Source: Mixophyes australis
Taxonomy: Eukaryota > Chordata > Amphibia > Anura > Limnodynastidae
DNA: 64,000 nt
Direction of reading: 5' to 3'
Assembly: GCA_036250195.1 (NCBI GenBank)
Contig: JAVHZZ010000008.1
Coordinates: forward strand, 15,815,434 to 15,879,433
Positions 36,875 through 48,730 of this stretch are shown here, in pieces (position 1 is the first letter of the stretch; the number at the start of each line of letters is the position of its first letter). A program made the translations under genes and the position numbers. The notes under the pieces are model-generated. The model had not been told where the DNA came from and ran no database searches. It worked only from the letters and a program-made list of their open reading frames with translations.

Positions 36875-38531
36875 TAGAATTAGATTTAGGAACGGAATAT
36901 GGATCCTTAAGTAATAATGTACAGGCACCTTTACAAGATACACAACTAAACTTGAACCTTACAAAACAGGAATTGTCACAAAGTTATTAACTAGACTCCT
37001 CCAACTGCTACAAAAATGCGATAAACCTTAGTTGTATAAAAACACCTGTGTGCACAGACCCTAATGAGCTGGGTTCCCAATCAAACTTGAGATGTTGAGG
37101 TTGCACTGTGTGTAATTTAAGGACAATTTCTGATCCCTAAGCACGAGATGCTGGGCTTAACAGATTACAATAAAAATAGGAATAAATATTGAAACATATA
37201 TATAAAAAATGTGGATTCTTCTAAATTAATGTAAAAGAAATGTGCATAATTCTTCATGAAATGCTCATTACCTGACTGTACAACTTCATTGAACTTGTTA
37301 CAAGAAAGTGGGGTATTGCTGACATGAATGTGCCTTCAGAAAGCAGATGCAAACAACGCGCTCACAAAAAGTTACAGCAAATATTCCTGTTGTTCAGACA
37401 GATTAGAATTAATAAGTTACCTACAGTAAAAGAGCAATGTCTGTTCTGTCCCCCACAGCCGTATGCCAATGCTTCTGTAAATTAACATACAATGTTTTTA
37501 ACTATGGACATTGAAGTTTTAAGTGGGTAAACGGGGAGTAACTGCGCTCCATCAATTCAACCTACTCTATTTTTTTGATATACAGATGATCCCCTTTAAA
37601 TTTTATCTCATCTCTGATGTCTTCTGAGCATCGATAGTCTCCTTTCCATCGCCGTCTTTCAAACATTCATTAGTTTAATTTGTTATGGTTTTTTAAGCAC
37701 CTTTTTGACTATTAGAGTCAGGTTGCAGGCATGTTCAAGCTTTCTTTGGGATTTTTTATCAGTGCCGGCTACATATTCTCCAATTATTTTCTGTCTCCGG
37801 GCAGATTGATATAAGTTATTCTTTCTGCATCTAGGAAAATAACATCAGTGCTTTTTGATCCTCCTCTTATGCTTCACGCTGATGGGTAGGACTCCCTGTT
37901 CTCCATGTATTTGTTAGGTGTGTACTTGGTGGTAATGTTGAAACTTCTCAATGACTCTGGGCTCTGTAAAGACTTGAGTTCTTCTTCACAGTCCAAAACT
38001 TATGGCTTTAATGTGGCTCTGTTTTGATAACTTTCCATCGCTTTTTTAAGTTTTAAAATAGTGAACATTTACGTTCTATTATTCAATCATGTGTTGTTTG
38101 TATTTAGTTCATTATACAGTCGAGCCTCAATCATTGTAACTTAACTTTTACCATTCATTATCAGAGGTGCAAACAGATTTTCTCTACACATACGGATGCA
38201 TATATTGTTATAAATTACAATTCTAGTAATACATTTTGGTTTGAATTAATATCAACTACATAAATGGTTATAGAACTATTATGAAAGTTACATCAATTAT
38301 AGTAATTACTTCTTAAGAAGAGCACAGTTGATATTTATATTATGCTACTGAAAATAATTAATATATAATTAATGGATTTGAGGAAAGTATAAGACTAAAG
38401 CCTTGTGATTTATTGTGATTTGTAGTTAGAATTTTTTTAAAAAAAAATATGAATATGTATCTTCATACAGCATTCAATTACTAAACATGATTGTGTAACA
38501 CTAATATTACAATGTCGTATAATCACAATAG
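36875..38531. other. no gene recognised
   Basis: AT-rich unique-looking sequence; no recognisable features. Confidence 0.5.
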
Positions 38532-38869
38532 GGGCCTGATTCATTAAGGATCTTTACTTGAGAAACTTCTTATTTCAGTCTCCTGGACAAAACCATGTTA
38601 AAATGCAAGGGGTGCAAATTAGTATTCTGTTTTGCACATACGTTAAATACTGCCTGTTTTTTCATGTAGCACACAAATATCAACAGTAAATTTCAGTGTA
38701 CAAATAAGCTATAAATTACTTGTGTGCTACATGAAAAAAACTGTCAGTATTTCAGTAACTTATGTGCAAAACAGAATACTAATTTGCACCCCTTGCATTG
38801 TAACATGGTTTTGTCCAGGAGACTGAAATAAGAAGTTTCTCAAGTTAAGATCCTTAATGAATCAGGCCC
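38532..38869. mobile_element. palindromic MITE, 338 bp
   Basis: Ends gggcctgattcattaaggat and atccttaatgaatcaggccc are a perfect 20-bp inverted repeat, and almost the whole element folds on itself ('acttcttatttcagtctcct' against 'aggagactgaaataagaagt'). The flanks are TAG on both sides. Internal arms match the outer arms of the 11897-12375 palindrome, but the centre is shorter and lacks the 'tgctgggacttgtagttt' part. Confidence 0.75.
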
Positions 38870-39338
38870 TAGATGAGGTTCTCCTTTTTATGATAACTGA
38901 AAACTCTGCTCTATAATACGACAACTGACTTCATACAGGTAGGTTCAATCAACAAATGTTGTTGTTTTTAATTAATTTGTTGCAAAATGTGCGATTTGTG
39001 CCCCCTTTGATTGGTTCAAATCTGATATAACCAAATGCAAAAGGGTAAAATTTAAAAACTAGCTTAGACTAACCCCACTTTGTCATCTGTGAACCAGACC
39101 GCAGAAAAAACAGTTTGGGATCAGATTGTTCAGTTCTGTGTCTGAAGGATTAGTTCGGTGCAGCTAGACATGTCCCTTGGGTGGCCAAACTGCCTGAAGA
39201 ACTGTATGCTAGACCGTCAAGGAGAACAAGTCGCTCACAACCATTGTGCACCACCTTCCATTTTTTTAATCACAATACCCCCTTATTCGCACTATAGTTT
39301 AACATGTCGGAACTGGCTTAAATCAGCACAACATACAA
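38870..39338. other. no gene recognised
   Basis: No coding or repeat feature identified. Confidence 0.45.
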
Positions 39339-39500
39339 TCTATAATATAAATGCTTAGTGGCGTGTGTTAGTCTGTCTGTCTCCCCTGAGGAGGCCTGGG
39401 CTATGACCCAAATGCATGACAAGAACCTTTTTAACACCTTAAGTAGCTTGATTTGACTAGAATGCATGAGTATCTCGCACGGGCTAACTTGTAATTTTCT
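39339..39500 (+). mobile_element. Helitron-like 5' end
   Basis: The sequence TCTATAATATAAATGC, preceded by A, followed by 'ttagtggcgtgtgttagtct', resembles the TC-starting 5' terminus of non-autonomous Helitrons. The terminus at 61873 is similar. A clear 3' hairpin with CTRR end was not found; 'tctcgcacgggctaac' near 39472 may be a remnant. No Rep/helicase coding sequence. Confidence 0.4.
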
Positions 39501-40451
39501 ATGAGTCTAAGGAAAAGGATAGCAAAAAGCAACATATTTGCAATGACCTAAACACATGCATACAGCCTAAAACTTTCTTAATCTCCGTAAATAATCATAG
39601 GTGTATCATTAATATATTGTCTGGGTGATTAGAAAAGTAAAGATTAACACAATATCCCAACCAAAACAAGCAGGGGTGGATTGGTCATAGACAATATTGG
39701 GAGTTTCCCCAATAGGCCAATGGCCCCCCACAACCTAATGAGTCATTTTGCAAGCGGGGTCGGGCTGGGCCAGTCCCAAAATCAAAGAATTGGGCCGGCA
39801 TCTCTGTTGCCTTAGGAATGGAGTGTAATCATTTGCACCGGCAGCCCTGTCTATTGATCATGCCTGTGCGTTCTTCTATTTAAACTGGATTGCAAACGAA
39901 AACTATTGTATCCATTGACCACATACCCACGTAACGAGTTAATCATGTCTGGGAGTGTTGCAGCAGTGCTGTGATTTTTCTGAACGCTGCCTCTCTGCTA
40001 GTAATAAATGCATTGAGGTCAATGTAATCACAGCCTCCGAAATGTGAATAAACATGCACGTTAAAAAACGCATTTAAATGCTGGTGTTTGCCCCCGTGTT
40101 TTTAATTGCAAATCAAACACCACTGGGTATGAGGCTTTAAAGTTACCGGGAGTTCCACCAGTTAGTCACAAGACTAGTTTTCCCCTATAGCATGTTATAA
40201 ATATGCTGAAAGTCTCTTATTTGTCCTACTGAAACCATAAACTCACTAACAATAGGTCACTATTGTATATTACTGTATATGTATGGTCTAAAGCATTATA
40301 TGTATGGTCTAAAATATGTATGCAACATACAATATATTATTTCAGCTCTACAGTTCATACTCCAATGCTACCGTGTAAGTATTGCTGGCTAATCTGAAAT
40401 AATCTAGATAATGTCAATATTATCCCCTTTGGTAGCTCTTCAAGACAGCTC
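39501..40451. other. no gene recognised
   Basis: Contains a possible repeat terminus 'caggggtggattggtcatag' at 39671 without a recognised partner. Otherwise nothing identified. Confidence 0.4.
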
Positions 40452-40510
40452 TATACCAAGCATGGCCAACCTGTGGTTCTCCAGGTGTTATGAAAATACA
40501 AACCCCAGAA

Positions 40511-41333
40511 TTAAGCCCCCTTAATTCATGCACTCATCATCTCCTGCATCAACTATTGCAATTCCCTTCCCAAAATCAGACTTGAACCCCTACAGTCTAT
40601 TTTGCACGCAGCGGCTAGATTGATTTTCCTTGCAAACCGTTCTTCCTCTGCTGAGCCACTCTGTCAGTCTCTACATTGGCTGCCTGTATTTCAACAAATC
40701 CAATATAAAATTCTTCTACTAACATACAAGGCCATCAACAAAATTGCACCGACATACATCTCCTCACTTGTCTCAAAATATCTTCCAACTCGACACCTCT
40801 GTTCTGCACAAGATCTATCTGCGTCTCTCTTCCACTCTCATCACACCCTCCCATTCCCGGTTACAGGACTTTTTTCGGACTGCGTCCAATTTGTGGAATT
40901 CCCTCCCTCGCACAATAAGACTTTCCTCTAGTCTTCAAACCGTCAAGCGTTCTCTGAAAATCCACCTCTTCAGGCAAGTTTATGATATTCCTCAACCACC
41001 ATCTTAATCTACCTAAGTTACCCTATTACCACCCTCTACAAAGCTAACACAAGACAACAACCCTCTGACCAACATTGCTGTGTGACTGATCACACAGCCC
41101 TCTCAATACTTTTACATTTGCACTCTAGCTGGTCCAGTGTGCAATATGATGTAGCACATGCCCTTGTGTTTCAAACTCCCATTGTCCCATAGATTGTAAG
41201 CTTGTGAGCAGGTCCCTCTTACCTCTCCGTCTGTATATATTACCCAGTATTGTTTTATTACTGTTTGTTCCCAATTGTAAAGCGCTACGGATTTTGCTGG
41301 CGCTATATAAATAAATGTTGATGATGATGATGA
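40511..41333 (+). mobile_element. L2-type LINE, 5'-truncated, with (GAT)n tail
   Basis: A decayed reverse-transcriptase C-terminal region is followed by a 3' untranslated region with 'gattgtaagcttgtgagcag', 'ctgtatatattacccagtat', 'aattgtaaagcgctacggat', 'ggcgctatataaataaatg' and (TGATGA)n. This 3' terminus is characteristic of L2-like elements and resembles the tail of the V-SINE family in this window, which suggests that such LINEs supply the machinery that copies the SINEs. Confidence 0.8.
40530..41004 (+). pseudogene. L2-type reverse transcriptase C-terminal fragment
   Basis: Two frames together give the end of an L2/CR1-group ORF2 protein. The first carries LHAAARLIFLANRSSSAEPL and LHWLPVFQQIQYKILLLTYK, the part following the reverse-transcriptase fingers and palm. 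Near 40800 the homology moves to the frame of 40744-41007, with LRLSSTLITPSHSR and ASNLWNSLPRTIRLSSSLQT, including the WNSLP motif typical of the C-terminus. At least one frameshift is needed. The catalytic YADD motif and the endonuclease are absent because the copy is 5'-truncated. A pseudogene. Confidence 0.75.
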
Positions 41334-41405
41334 TGCTCTGCCAGTAAATAGCCAGCCGATAGCTGTCAGGATATGCTGGGACTAGTAGTTTCACAATGCC
41401 TGGAG

Positions 41406-42410
41406 AGAATTTTTTTTTTTCATCTGTAGACAATGAACCCATATGTTTAAAATTACTATCGACCCCCTACTTGTAAACAGAGTACACTTTTACTCGAAGA
41501 CCTTAAAACACTTGTTTTTCCAGTACAAAAATGCAAAAAAAAACAAATATAACAAGGTAATGTATGCACCCGAGATGTTATTGCACATCATAAATAAAAT
41601 GTATCCAACATCTGCATGATATTGTGTTTCGTTATCTCTAACTTTATGTCTCAGTGTGGATGACTTTTGTGCTTCATTCTACCATAGTCTGCAATGCAGA
41701 ACAGATCTCGTTATACTTTACATGAAAGCGGTTAAAATGACAGCCCCTGAATAAACCATAAAATAAAAAATATTTATTTTTCTGTAACAATGGCCAAGGA
41801 TTTCTTCAGAAGAGCAATTTAGTTCAATTTTGGATTTCTGTATTGGAACTTTTCCAGTTTCTAATTTTTGCCTTGAGCTCGCTCCTTCGGCAGCTGAAGA
41901 GAAGCGTCTCAAATGAAAATCAAGTGTGTTTAGCAATCATGCAAGATGGGCGAAGTATGATTTCATGATTAATGATTTCTTATTTTGGCATTACAAATGA
42001 CAACTGGAAAAAATGTTTTTTCCACATCTGTTTTTCCTTTAGTGTGTGACGACTGAAGCCTGCAAATCGAAAATGAATAAAACAAACAATACATAGTCTA
42101 GATACGGATTCTTTTGGTCGTTTATTGTTGAACTGATGGAATAAACAGAGGAAGAAGTTTTACAGTAAATGAATATTCAAAAAGTATTATGAATAATGTA
42201 CCACTGCTTTCAGGTTATTATTTAGTCAGGAGAAAATGATATTTAGAGGTTGGGAGGTGTAACAAAATTTGATTTAGTCCCGAACAGCAATTTAAAATGC
42301 GTCCTTTTTTTCAAACTGTGCAATTTATCAAAGTAAAATAGCGCATTACGCCGCTTTTTTTCAACGTTGCAGATTGCACACAGCAATGCCAGGTATGTAC
42401 TCTGGGATCC
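41406..42410. other. no gene recognised
   Basis: AT-rich sequence; no features identified. Confidence 0.5.
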
Positions 42411-42418
42411 ATACAGAC

Positions 42419-42725
42419 CATACTTGCCTACTTTCCCGAAATTCCTGGGAGGCTCCCGAATTTCGGGGAGTCCTCCCGGAAGAGTAGGCAAAGCGCCTGC
42501 ATTCAACGAAATTCACGGCATTGAATGTAGGGGGTGGGGCTTTATCGCGTCATTGAGCCCAACAAGCCCCTATTAAGCCCCTATTCAATGCTGTGAATTT
42601 CGGCATTTTATAGTGGGGGCGGGGCTATGGTGACGCGACAATGTCACCACGCCCCCCTCCTACTCCTTGTCACATGGCTTCTCCCCCGAATCTCCCGGAA
42701 GAAATCTTAAAAGTTGGCAAGTATG
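42419..42725. mobile_element. GC-rich hAT-type MITE, 307 bp
   Basis: Ends CATACTTGCCTACTTTCCCG and aaaagttggcaagtatg are inverted repeats. The flanking octamers are ATACAGAC (42411-42418) and ATACAGAT (42726-42733), an 8-bp duplication with one difference. The interior has repeated 'tcccgaa' and 'attcaatgctgtgaatttc'-type inverted motifs and no ORF. Confidence 0.8.
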
Positions 42726-42733
42726 ATACAGAT

Positions 42734-44494
42734 GAAAAAATACAGCTAAAACTTGTGATATGTACAACTTAAAATGTAGCATACAACAGCACAGATGTGA
42801 CAATTATCATCAACAACTAAACTTGCACCAGATCTATCCTCATATCGTAAAGGATTTATGTTTGTTAAAATTGGGCTAAATGACAATGGGTTAAATCAGG
42901 TGCACACCTATATAATTTTTGTGTGATGTTGATGTGCAGGCCAACATTTTTTTTACCAATTATATGTGGCTTGTTCCAAACTGCACACATCTTGTGTCAC
43001 CTAAAACCGCCAAAAATCAGAATGCAACTTTATGCAAAGCGCTAACTGATAAATTTGCGGTTTGTGTTTGGAAACTGCACATAATTCCTGGTTTTTAAAG
43101 TTGCATACAAAGAAAATCTTTTAGTAGGTGTATATTACATGGCAAAACAGTTTTTTTGCACATTTTATTTCTAAAGTAATTTATGTATTTTTAGCAACAG
43201 GACACTTTTAGGTTATAAGATAAATTAGGTGGTCTCATGGCCATTGGCTGTACAGAATCTGTACAGCAGCCAACTCTTAGCTCCCTGTCTTGTGTGGTTT
43301 CTAAATATTGCACAAATCGCAATATTTACTGTAACTGTCCAGAAGACATGGAAATAGCGATATGTAGAGGGCTGAAGAGCGCATCTTTTCTGAACAGGGT
43401 AAAGAGAAGTTTTTTAATTTTTTCACTTTTTTTTTTCAATGTTCATTTACTCTCACAATACCATTTAATATTCTGCTCAATTACAACAACTGCAGGTCCC
43501 GGTCCGCTAGCATATGCTAGCCACATCCTCGGCATTATAAGTACTTTTTCAGAATACCGGAAGAGTTGCACTCAGCGTCCGGGTGATCGAAGCGCACATG
43601 CGCCACCCTTCTATTACACCTCACAGTGGGACCGATGCAAACATCTAGTCGATCAGGGCAAGTAATTGGATTCCTGATTTGCATGAGAAGGACACCCCTA
43701 GCTGACGGAACTACGACTCTACACAATTGTGAGTTTTCTAATGTACTTTAACGGTTCTCCAAACACATAAACTGGACACGTTTGGGATCCAGATAGACTT
43801 TCCATTGCTTTTCTACCATCATTTACAGTATTAGAGCCATTAGAACCATAATTGCTCTTGGACATATCTGCAACTAATACAAGATATACTTTGTTGCAGC
43901 TGAACGTACACTTGCTCCTTGTTATATCTGCAACCAGTACAGGACTTACCTTGTTGCAGCTGAGTATTATACACCTTGCATGTTTCCATATTTTTCCTCA
44001 TCATTGTTTTTATTGTTCTGGCCAGAACCTGTTAATGACATATTATGTAATAAAACGTCCAATTTTGGTATTTAAACTTCCAAAGTTTTATGTACATATT
44101 GCTCTGCGCCCAGGTACCTAACCCAATTTTGCATAAAGAGAAGTATTAGAATTGTACCAAATAAGCAATGAATGCTCCGTTAAATAGAAACTCATAATTT
44201 TAAGCGATGACCAATCAATTACCACAGATTCTATTATCAGCCTCTGTAAACTGAACATGGGATTTGTATTATCAATGGGTTATCAGCCATGATATAAATG
44301 GTGAACATTATGTTTTAATTCCCCATTGATTTGACTTGTGAATCATTTGATTTGGTTGATGATATGGTTAAAGTTTGCATTAAGCACGGCCACAACATTC
44401 TGCTAATACTCACCCTAAAGCTAGTATTAGTTTGATTTTATTTTATGCTAGTTATCTCTCACTGTGCAGTAAGATACATAACAAGACTCATAGA
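42734..44494. other. no gene recognised
   Basis: The 142-codon frame at 43237-43665 has no recognisable domain. A part near 43490-43730 is GC-richer and looks like an old repeat. Confidence 0.4.
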
Positions 44495-44502
44495 ACAAGC
44501 AG

Positions 44503-45426
44503 CAGGGCCAGTTTAACAGCATTATGGGACCCCGGGCAAAGCAATTGCATGCCCATCAGATCTCTCCATATGCCCCTAACATCCGCACCAGCTACTTTTG
44601 TCCCCCTTCATGTCTCCCCAATTTCACATACTGTGCCCTCCATTATACTCCTGTTTGTCCCCCTTCATCACGATTCTGTTCTCCCCCAGTATCCAACATT
44701 GTGCCTTCCATTATGCTCCTGTTTGTAAACATTCATCATGCTTTTGGTCTGCGCCCCCCGCCCCTATATCAGATGCTGTGCCCTCCATTATTCTTCAATT
44801 TGCCCCCTTCATCATGTGCCTCTGTGCCCCCAGCCCCTGTATTAGGTACAGTGCCTGTGCCCTCCATTATTCTTCTATTTGTCCCCCTTCACTTACCTTT
44901 CTATCACCTTCTTCTCTTCTTTTTCATTTCTTTCTTCCTCGCTTGCGTTTCATCGTGTCGTGGCTCCTCCGTGCTGCGCTTCTCGCTGGGTGTGATGTCA
45001 TCACGCTCGACATTCAGTGTGAGCGCAGCACTGCCTATGGCAGCACGGTGGCTCGGTGGTTAGCACTTCTGCCTCACAGTGCTGGAGTCATGAGTTCAAT
45101 TCCCGACCATGACCTTATCTGTGTGGAGTTTGTATGTTCTCCATGTGTTTGCGTGGGTTTCCTCTGGGTGCTCCGGTTTCCTCCCACACTCCAAAAACAT
45201 ACTAGTAAGTTAATTGGCTGCTATCAAAAATTGACCCCAGTCTCTCGCTGTCTGTATGTATGTTAGGGAATTTAGACTGTAAGCTCCAATGGGGCAGGGA
45301 CTGATGTGAATGAGTACAGCGCTGCCGAATCAGTGGTGCTATATAAATGATGATGATGATGGGACCCCCTTGCACGAGGAGCCATCAGGCAGTTGCCCAG
45401 CGTGCCCCATTGGAATGACAGCCCTG
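44503..45426. mobile_element. hAT-type non-autonomous element with nested SINE
   Basis: Begins CAGGGCCAGTTTAACAGC and ends tggaatgacagccctg. The same octamer ACAAGCAG flanks it (44495-44502 and 45427-45434). The interior is a pyrimidine-rich degenerate tandem repeat ('ccctccattatactcctgtt', 'tgtcccccttcatca'), then a V-SINE (45039-45360), then the short right end. The 179- and 222-codon plus-strand frames here are low-complexity repeat plus SINE sequence, not genes. Confidence 0.75.
45039..45360 (+). repeat. V-SINE-like SINE, copy 6, full length
   Basis: Head ggcagcacggtggctcggtg, B-box-like gagttcaattcc, central domain 'gtggagtttgtatgttctcc' and 'ctccggtttcctcccacact', tail 'tgtaagctccaatggggcag' and (GAT)n ending at 45360. 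It is inserted in the hAT element 44503-45426, so it is younger than that element. Confidence 0.8.
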
Positions 45427-45434
45427 ACAAGCAG

Positions 45435-46240
45435 GACCGGTCACAAGTCTAGCAGCACCCTGTGCGAGAATTTCTGGTGCCCCCCCAACTAAGTTTAGAA
45501 ATGAAGTAGAAATTGATAAAACAAATTTATCTAAAAAATATTTTACAAATGAGAAACAAATAAATACCAGGATCTCTCAAGGATGTCATTGAAATAACAC
45601 AATGTCATTTTTTTTTATCACACTGCTCCCAGTATTCATCAAATTGTTCCCCTCTTTCTTCCTTGCTCCCCTCCTTTATAATATTTCTCCCCTCATTTAT
45701 CACACTGTTTCCAATTGATCACACTGCTGACCCTTCATCACAATGTCCCACTTCATCAAATTGTTCCCCTCCTTCATCATTGCTCCCCTCCATCATCACA
45801 TTGGTCCCCTTATTTATCACACTGCTGCCCCTTCATCACACTGCTGCCCCTTCATCACACTGCTTCCCCTTCATTACACTGTTTCCATTCATCACACTGC
45901 TCCCCTTCATCACACCCCTTCATAACATTGTTCTCCTCTATTCTTTACTTACCTTCCTATGACCTTATTTCTTCTGTCTTCTTTTTTTCTTCTCTTCTGG
46001 AAACTGCTCCTCTCTGCACGTTTCCTGACTGACAGTGTCACGACGTGATAATGACATTATGCCTGGCAAACATTGAGAAGGAGAGAGCGGGTCGCTGAAG
46101 CAAGGCACTGCCAGGTCAGACTGCACCTCTAGTTACCCTTACGTGTTGACCCCTGACCTGAGCGCTGAATATCTGTGCGTCACATGGGGACCCTTGCTCT
46201 CGGCGCCCCATTCGGCTGAACTTGTTAATCATTCCTTGAG
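45435..46240. repeat. pyrimidine-rich degenerate tandem repeat region
   Basis: From about 45617 to 45930 the phrase 'cttcatcacactgctgcccc' or close variants recur every 20-26 bp. The surrounding sequence (45435-45500 and 46000-46240) looks like the flanks of another non-autonomous DNA element similar in style to 44503-45426, but I could not define both ends. Confidence 0.5.
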
Positions 46241-48400
46241 CCTAAACTGAGCCCAAGTTTGTTATAATGAACAGAACAACCATCACCAGCAGAGAATTAA
46301 AGGATAACTCCACCTCCAAACTGATAACGTTATTTTGGATAGAATTATGCAACAGAAATAAAATATGACTTTCCTGACATTACTGGATCCTCCAGTCTAA
46401 TGGGAACCATGATTCATGTAATGGTCCTAATGAGTGGCATACTGACATATATGGAGCCTTGATAATTCCACAATAGTTTAAAAAAAAAATCATTCCTCTA
46501 TTATAGGCATCACAGGATTTTCTACTTGTATCTATTTCACATTAATTCCATAAAAAAATTACATTTTTAATGTAGGGTTGAGTTTGACGTTGTGTGTCCT
46601 GAAGACACACTGACAGTTGGCCTCCTTTGTGATACCACATTTTTACTATGTTATTTACCTTATCAGCCAAGACACCCATTGTCTGAATCAAACAGGAGCA
46701 GGCAGCAACTTGCCTGCTAGATCCCATACAGAAACGGGTGAAAAGACCAGGCCATCACTGACACCATATAGCAACAAACTTTCTGACTCAGTCCTATAGG
46801 TGTTGGTTACCCAGTGATTGTCAACTTTGCATTTTTGATCTGGCAAGTTTAAAGGTCTCCGCAAGTACATTCTCTCACCACTAGGGATGGATGGTTCTGT
46901 GCCCCCAGCAGAGATCACATTAGTTAATCTTTAATACTGTATGCCTTATTCCATAAAGAATTCAGAGAACCAGGTATCCCAAATTAATTTTTCAGGCTAT
47001 CCAGGACAGTTATCTCTGCAACCATTCATATATTCCAAATGTAAATTAGTGACGGCACAGGACAAACGAAAATATTTATATATTCCGGGATAACTAATGA
47101 TGAATCTGTCTCTGGGCTCCAGGGCTACTGCCCCAACTATTCTTATTATAATCAACCATTTACCATTGCTCCAAATTTATTATAACGTACAGCACTCACT
47201 TCAATTTCCCAAAAACTATACTATTAATGATTGTCTTTTTATTTTACTTTTTTTGTAAATATATTAATTAATATCCGTACAAGGTACATACTATACTATA
47301 GTCCTGCTGAGGATTTTAATATAATTGCCCCGTTTTTAGGTGGGTAAGCCCTGGTAAGGATTTGGTCATTTACCACTGCATTCCAAACTGCAGTTAAGAG
47401 TTTTCATTGGTATTGTTACTAAAAGTGCCTCGTTAATTAACATTCATGCACTTCAAAACCAAGGATGCTAAATTCTTTTGTTTCAGCTACAATTACAGCA
47501 ATAGGAAATGTATGCGGAGAAGACACTTAACATGAGTGGGGTAATTGTATGTATCATGTTCTGCACTGATTTGATACAGTAGCTATTTTCTCAGTATCAA
47601 TTAAGATGCCAAAATTATTGTAAGGCAAAGGTACCTTGTCTAAGCAAATGCCTGCTACAAGAATGAAATCCAAATAACTTAATTAACAGTTAATTTGTCT
47701 AGTTTGACATCATTATTTATTCAATTAAATTATATGGCTACAAAACCCCACCACTAATAAAATAATGAATGCTTTATTTCGACTTGTTATTCTGTAGTGT
47801 GTACTATTATCTGCTAATTGCATGAATTTCACAGACGTACCCCAAACATTAAAAGGTGACCTTGGCTCTTAAAACTAGGAGTGTAAAGCAAGACCCTGCG
47901 AAAAATAATGAATTATTGATTTGACAGGAAGCACTTAATAAATGTTTTACAATCTTCTTATTAAGCAATTTACTGGTTGCATTAAACAGTTGGATAAAAT
48001 ATCCCCGTTGTGATGGTTGTATACCAGCTGTACACTCAGCAGTGTCCTGGCACTTAATTTAAGTAGTAAACAGAAAATCAAACAAGGAAAATTGTTAAAA
48101 TGCTAAAGGATCTTCTTATCTGTGTAAGATAATGAGAGATTATGTCTAATTCCGGAGGCAACACATCGCTCCTGGTTAGGGGCAATTCTCCACTGGGGTT
48201 GTTTATCAAAATACACAAAATTTACTAATATAGCCTTATGCTCGGACCAAAGCAGTGTTTATCAAAGACAATTTACTTTTGAGTAGTAAATAGAATCCTG
48301 TTAGGCAGATTATACAAAATTAATCTACTGTTAGCGTATAATTCAAATTTACATTTCAAGGTACTTTCTACTTGTGAACAGTGCTCTTTCTTTAAATATT
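46241..48400. other. no gene recognised
   Basis: AT-rich unique-looking sequence without features that I can name. Confidence 0.5.
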
Positions 48401-48730
48401 GGGCAGCACGATGGCCTAGTGGCTAGAACTTCTGCCTCACAGCAGTCATGAGTTCGATTCCCGACCATGGACTTATCTGTGTGGAGTTTTTATGTTCTCC
48501 CCGTGTTTACGTGGGTTTTCTCTGGGTGTTCCAGTTTCCTCTCACATTCCAAAAACATACTAATTGGTTTATTGGCTGTTATCAAATTGATCCTAGCCTC
48601 TGTGTGTGTGTGTGTGTGTATGTTAGAGAATTTAGACTGTAAGCTCCAATGGGGCAGGGACTGATGTGAGTGAGTTCTCTGTACAGCGCTGCAGAATAAG
48701 CAGAGCTATATAAATAGCTGATGATGATGA
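48401..48730 (+). repeat. V-SINE-like SINE, copy 7, near full length
   Basis: Head gggcagcacgatggcctagt with B-box-like gagttcgattcc (closest here to the tRNA consensus GGTTCGAATCC), central domain 'gtggagtttttatgttctcc', a short internal (TG)n at 48600-48619, tail 'tgtaagctccaatggggcag' and 'gagctatataaatagctgat'. Good evidence that the family is tRNA-derived. Confidence 0.8.

Larger units (their letters stand above)
40452..41405. mobile_element. MITE ('tgctgggacttgtagttt' family) split by an L2 fragment
   Basis: The left part (40452-40510) reads 'catggccaacctgtggttct' and 'ccaggtgttatgaaaataca'. The right part (41334-41405) reads 'gctctgccagtaaatagcca' and 'atatgctgggactagtagtt'. Together they make a diverged copy of the palindromic repeat also seen at 12062-12208. 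The L2 fragment between them must be the younger insertion. Confidence 0.6.

Noticed and set aside
44524..45266. 179- and 222-codon plus-strand reading frames as genes
   Set aside because: They run through a low-complexity pyrimidine repeat and then through a V-SINE; similar peptide ends appear wherever the SINE is translated.
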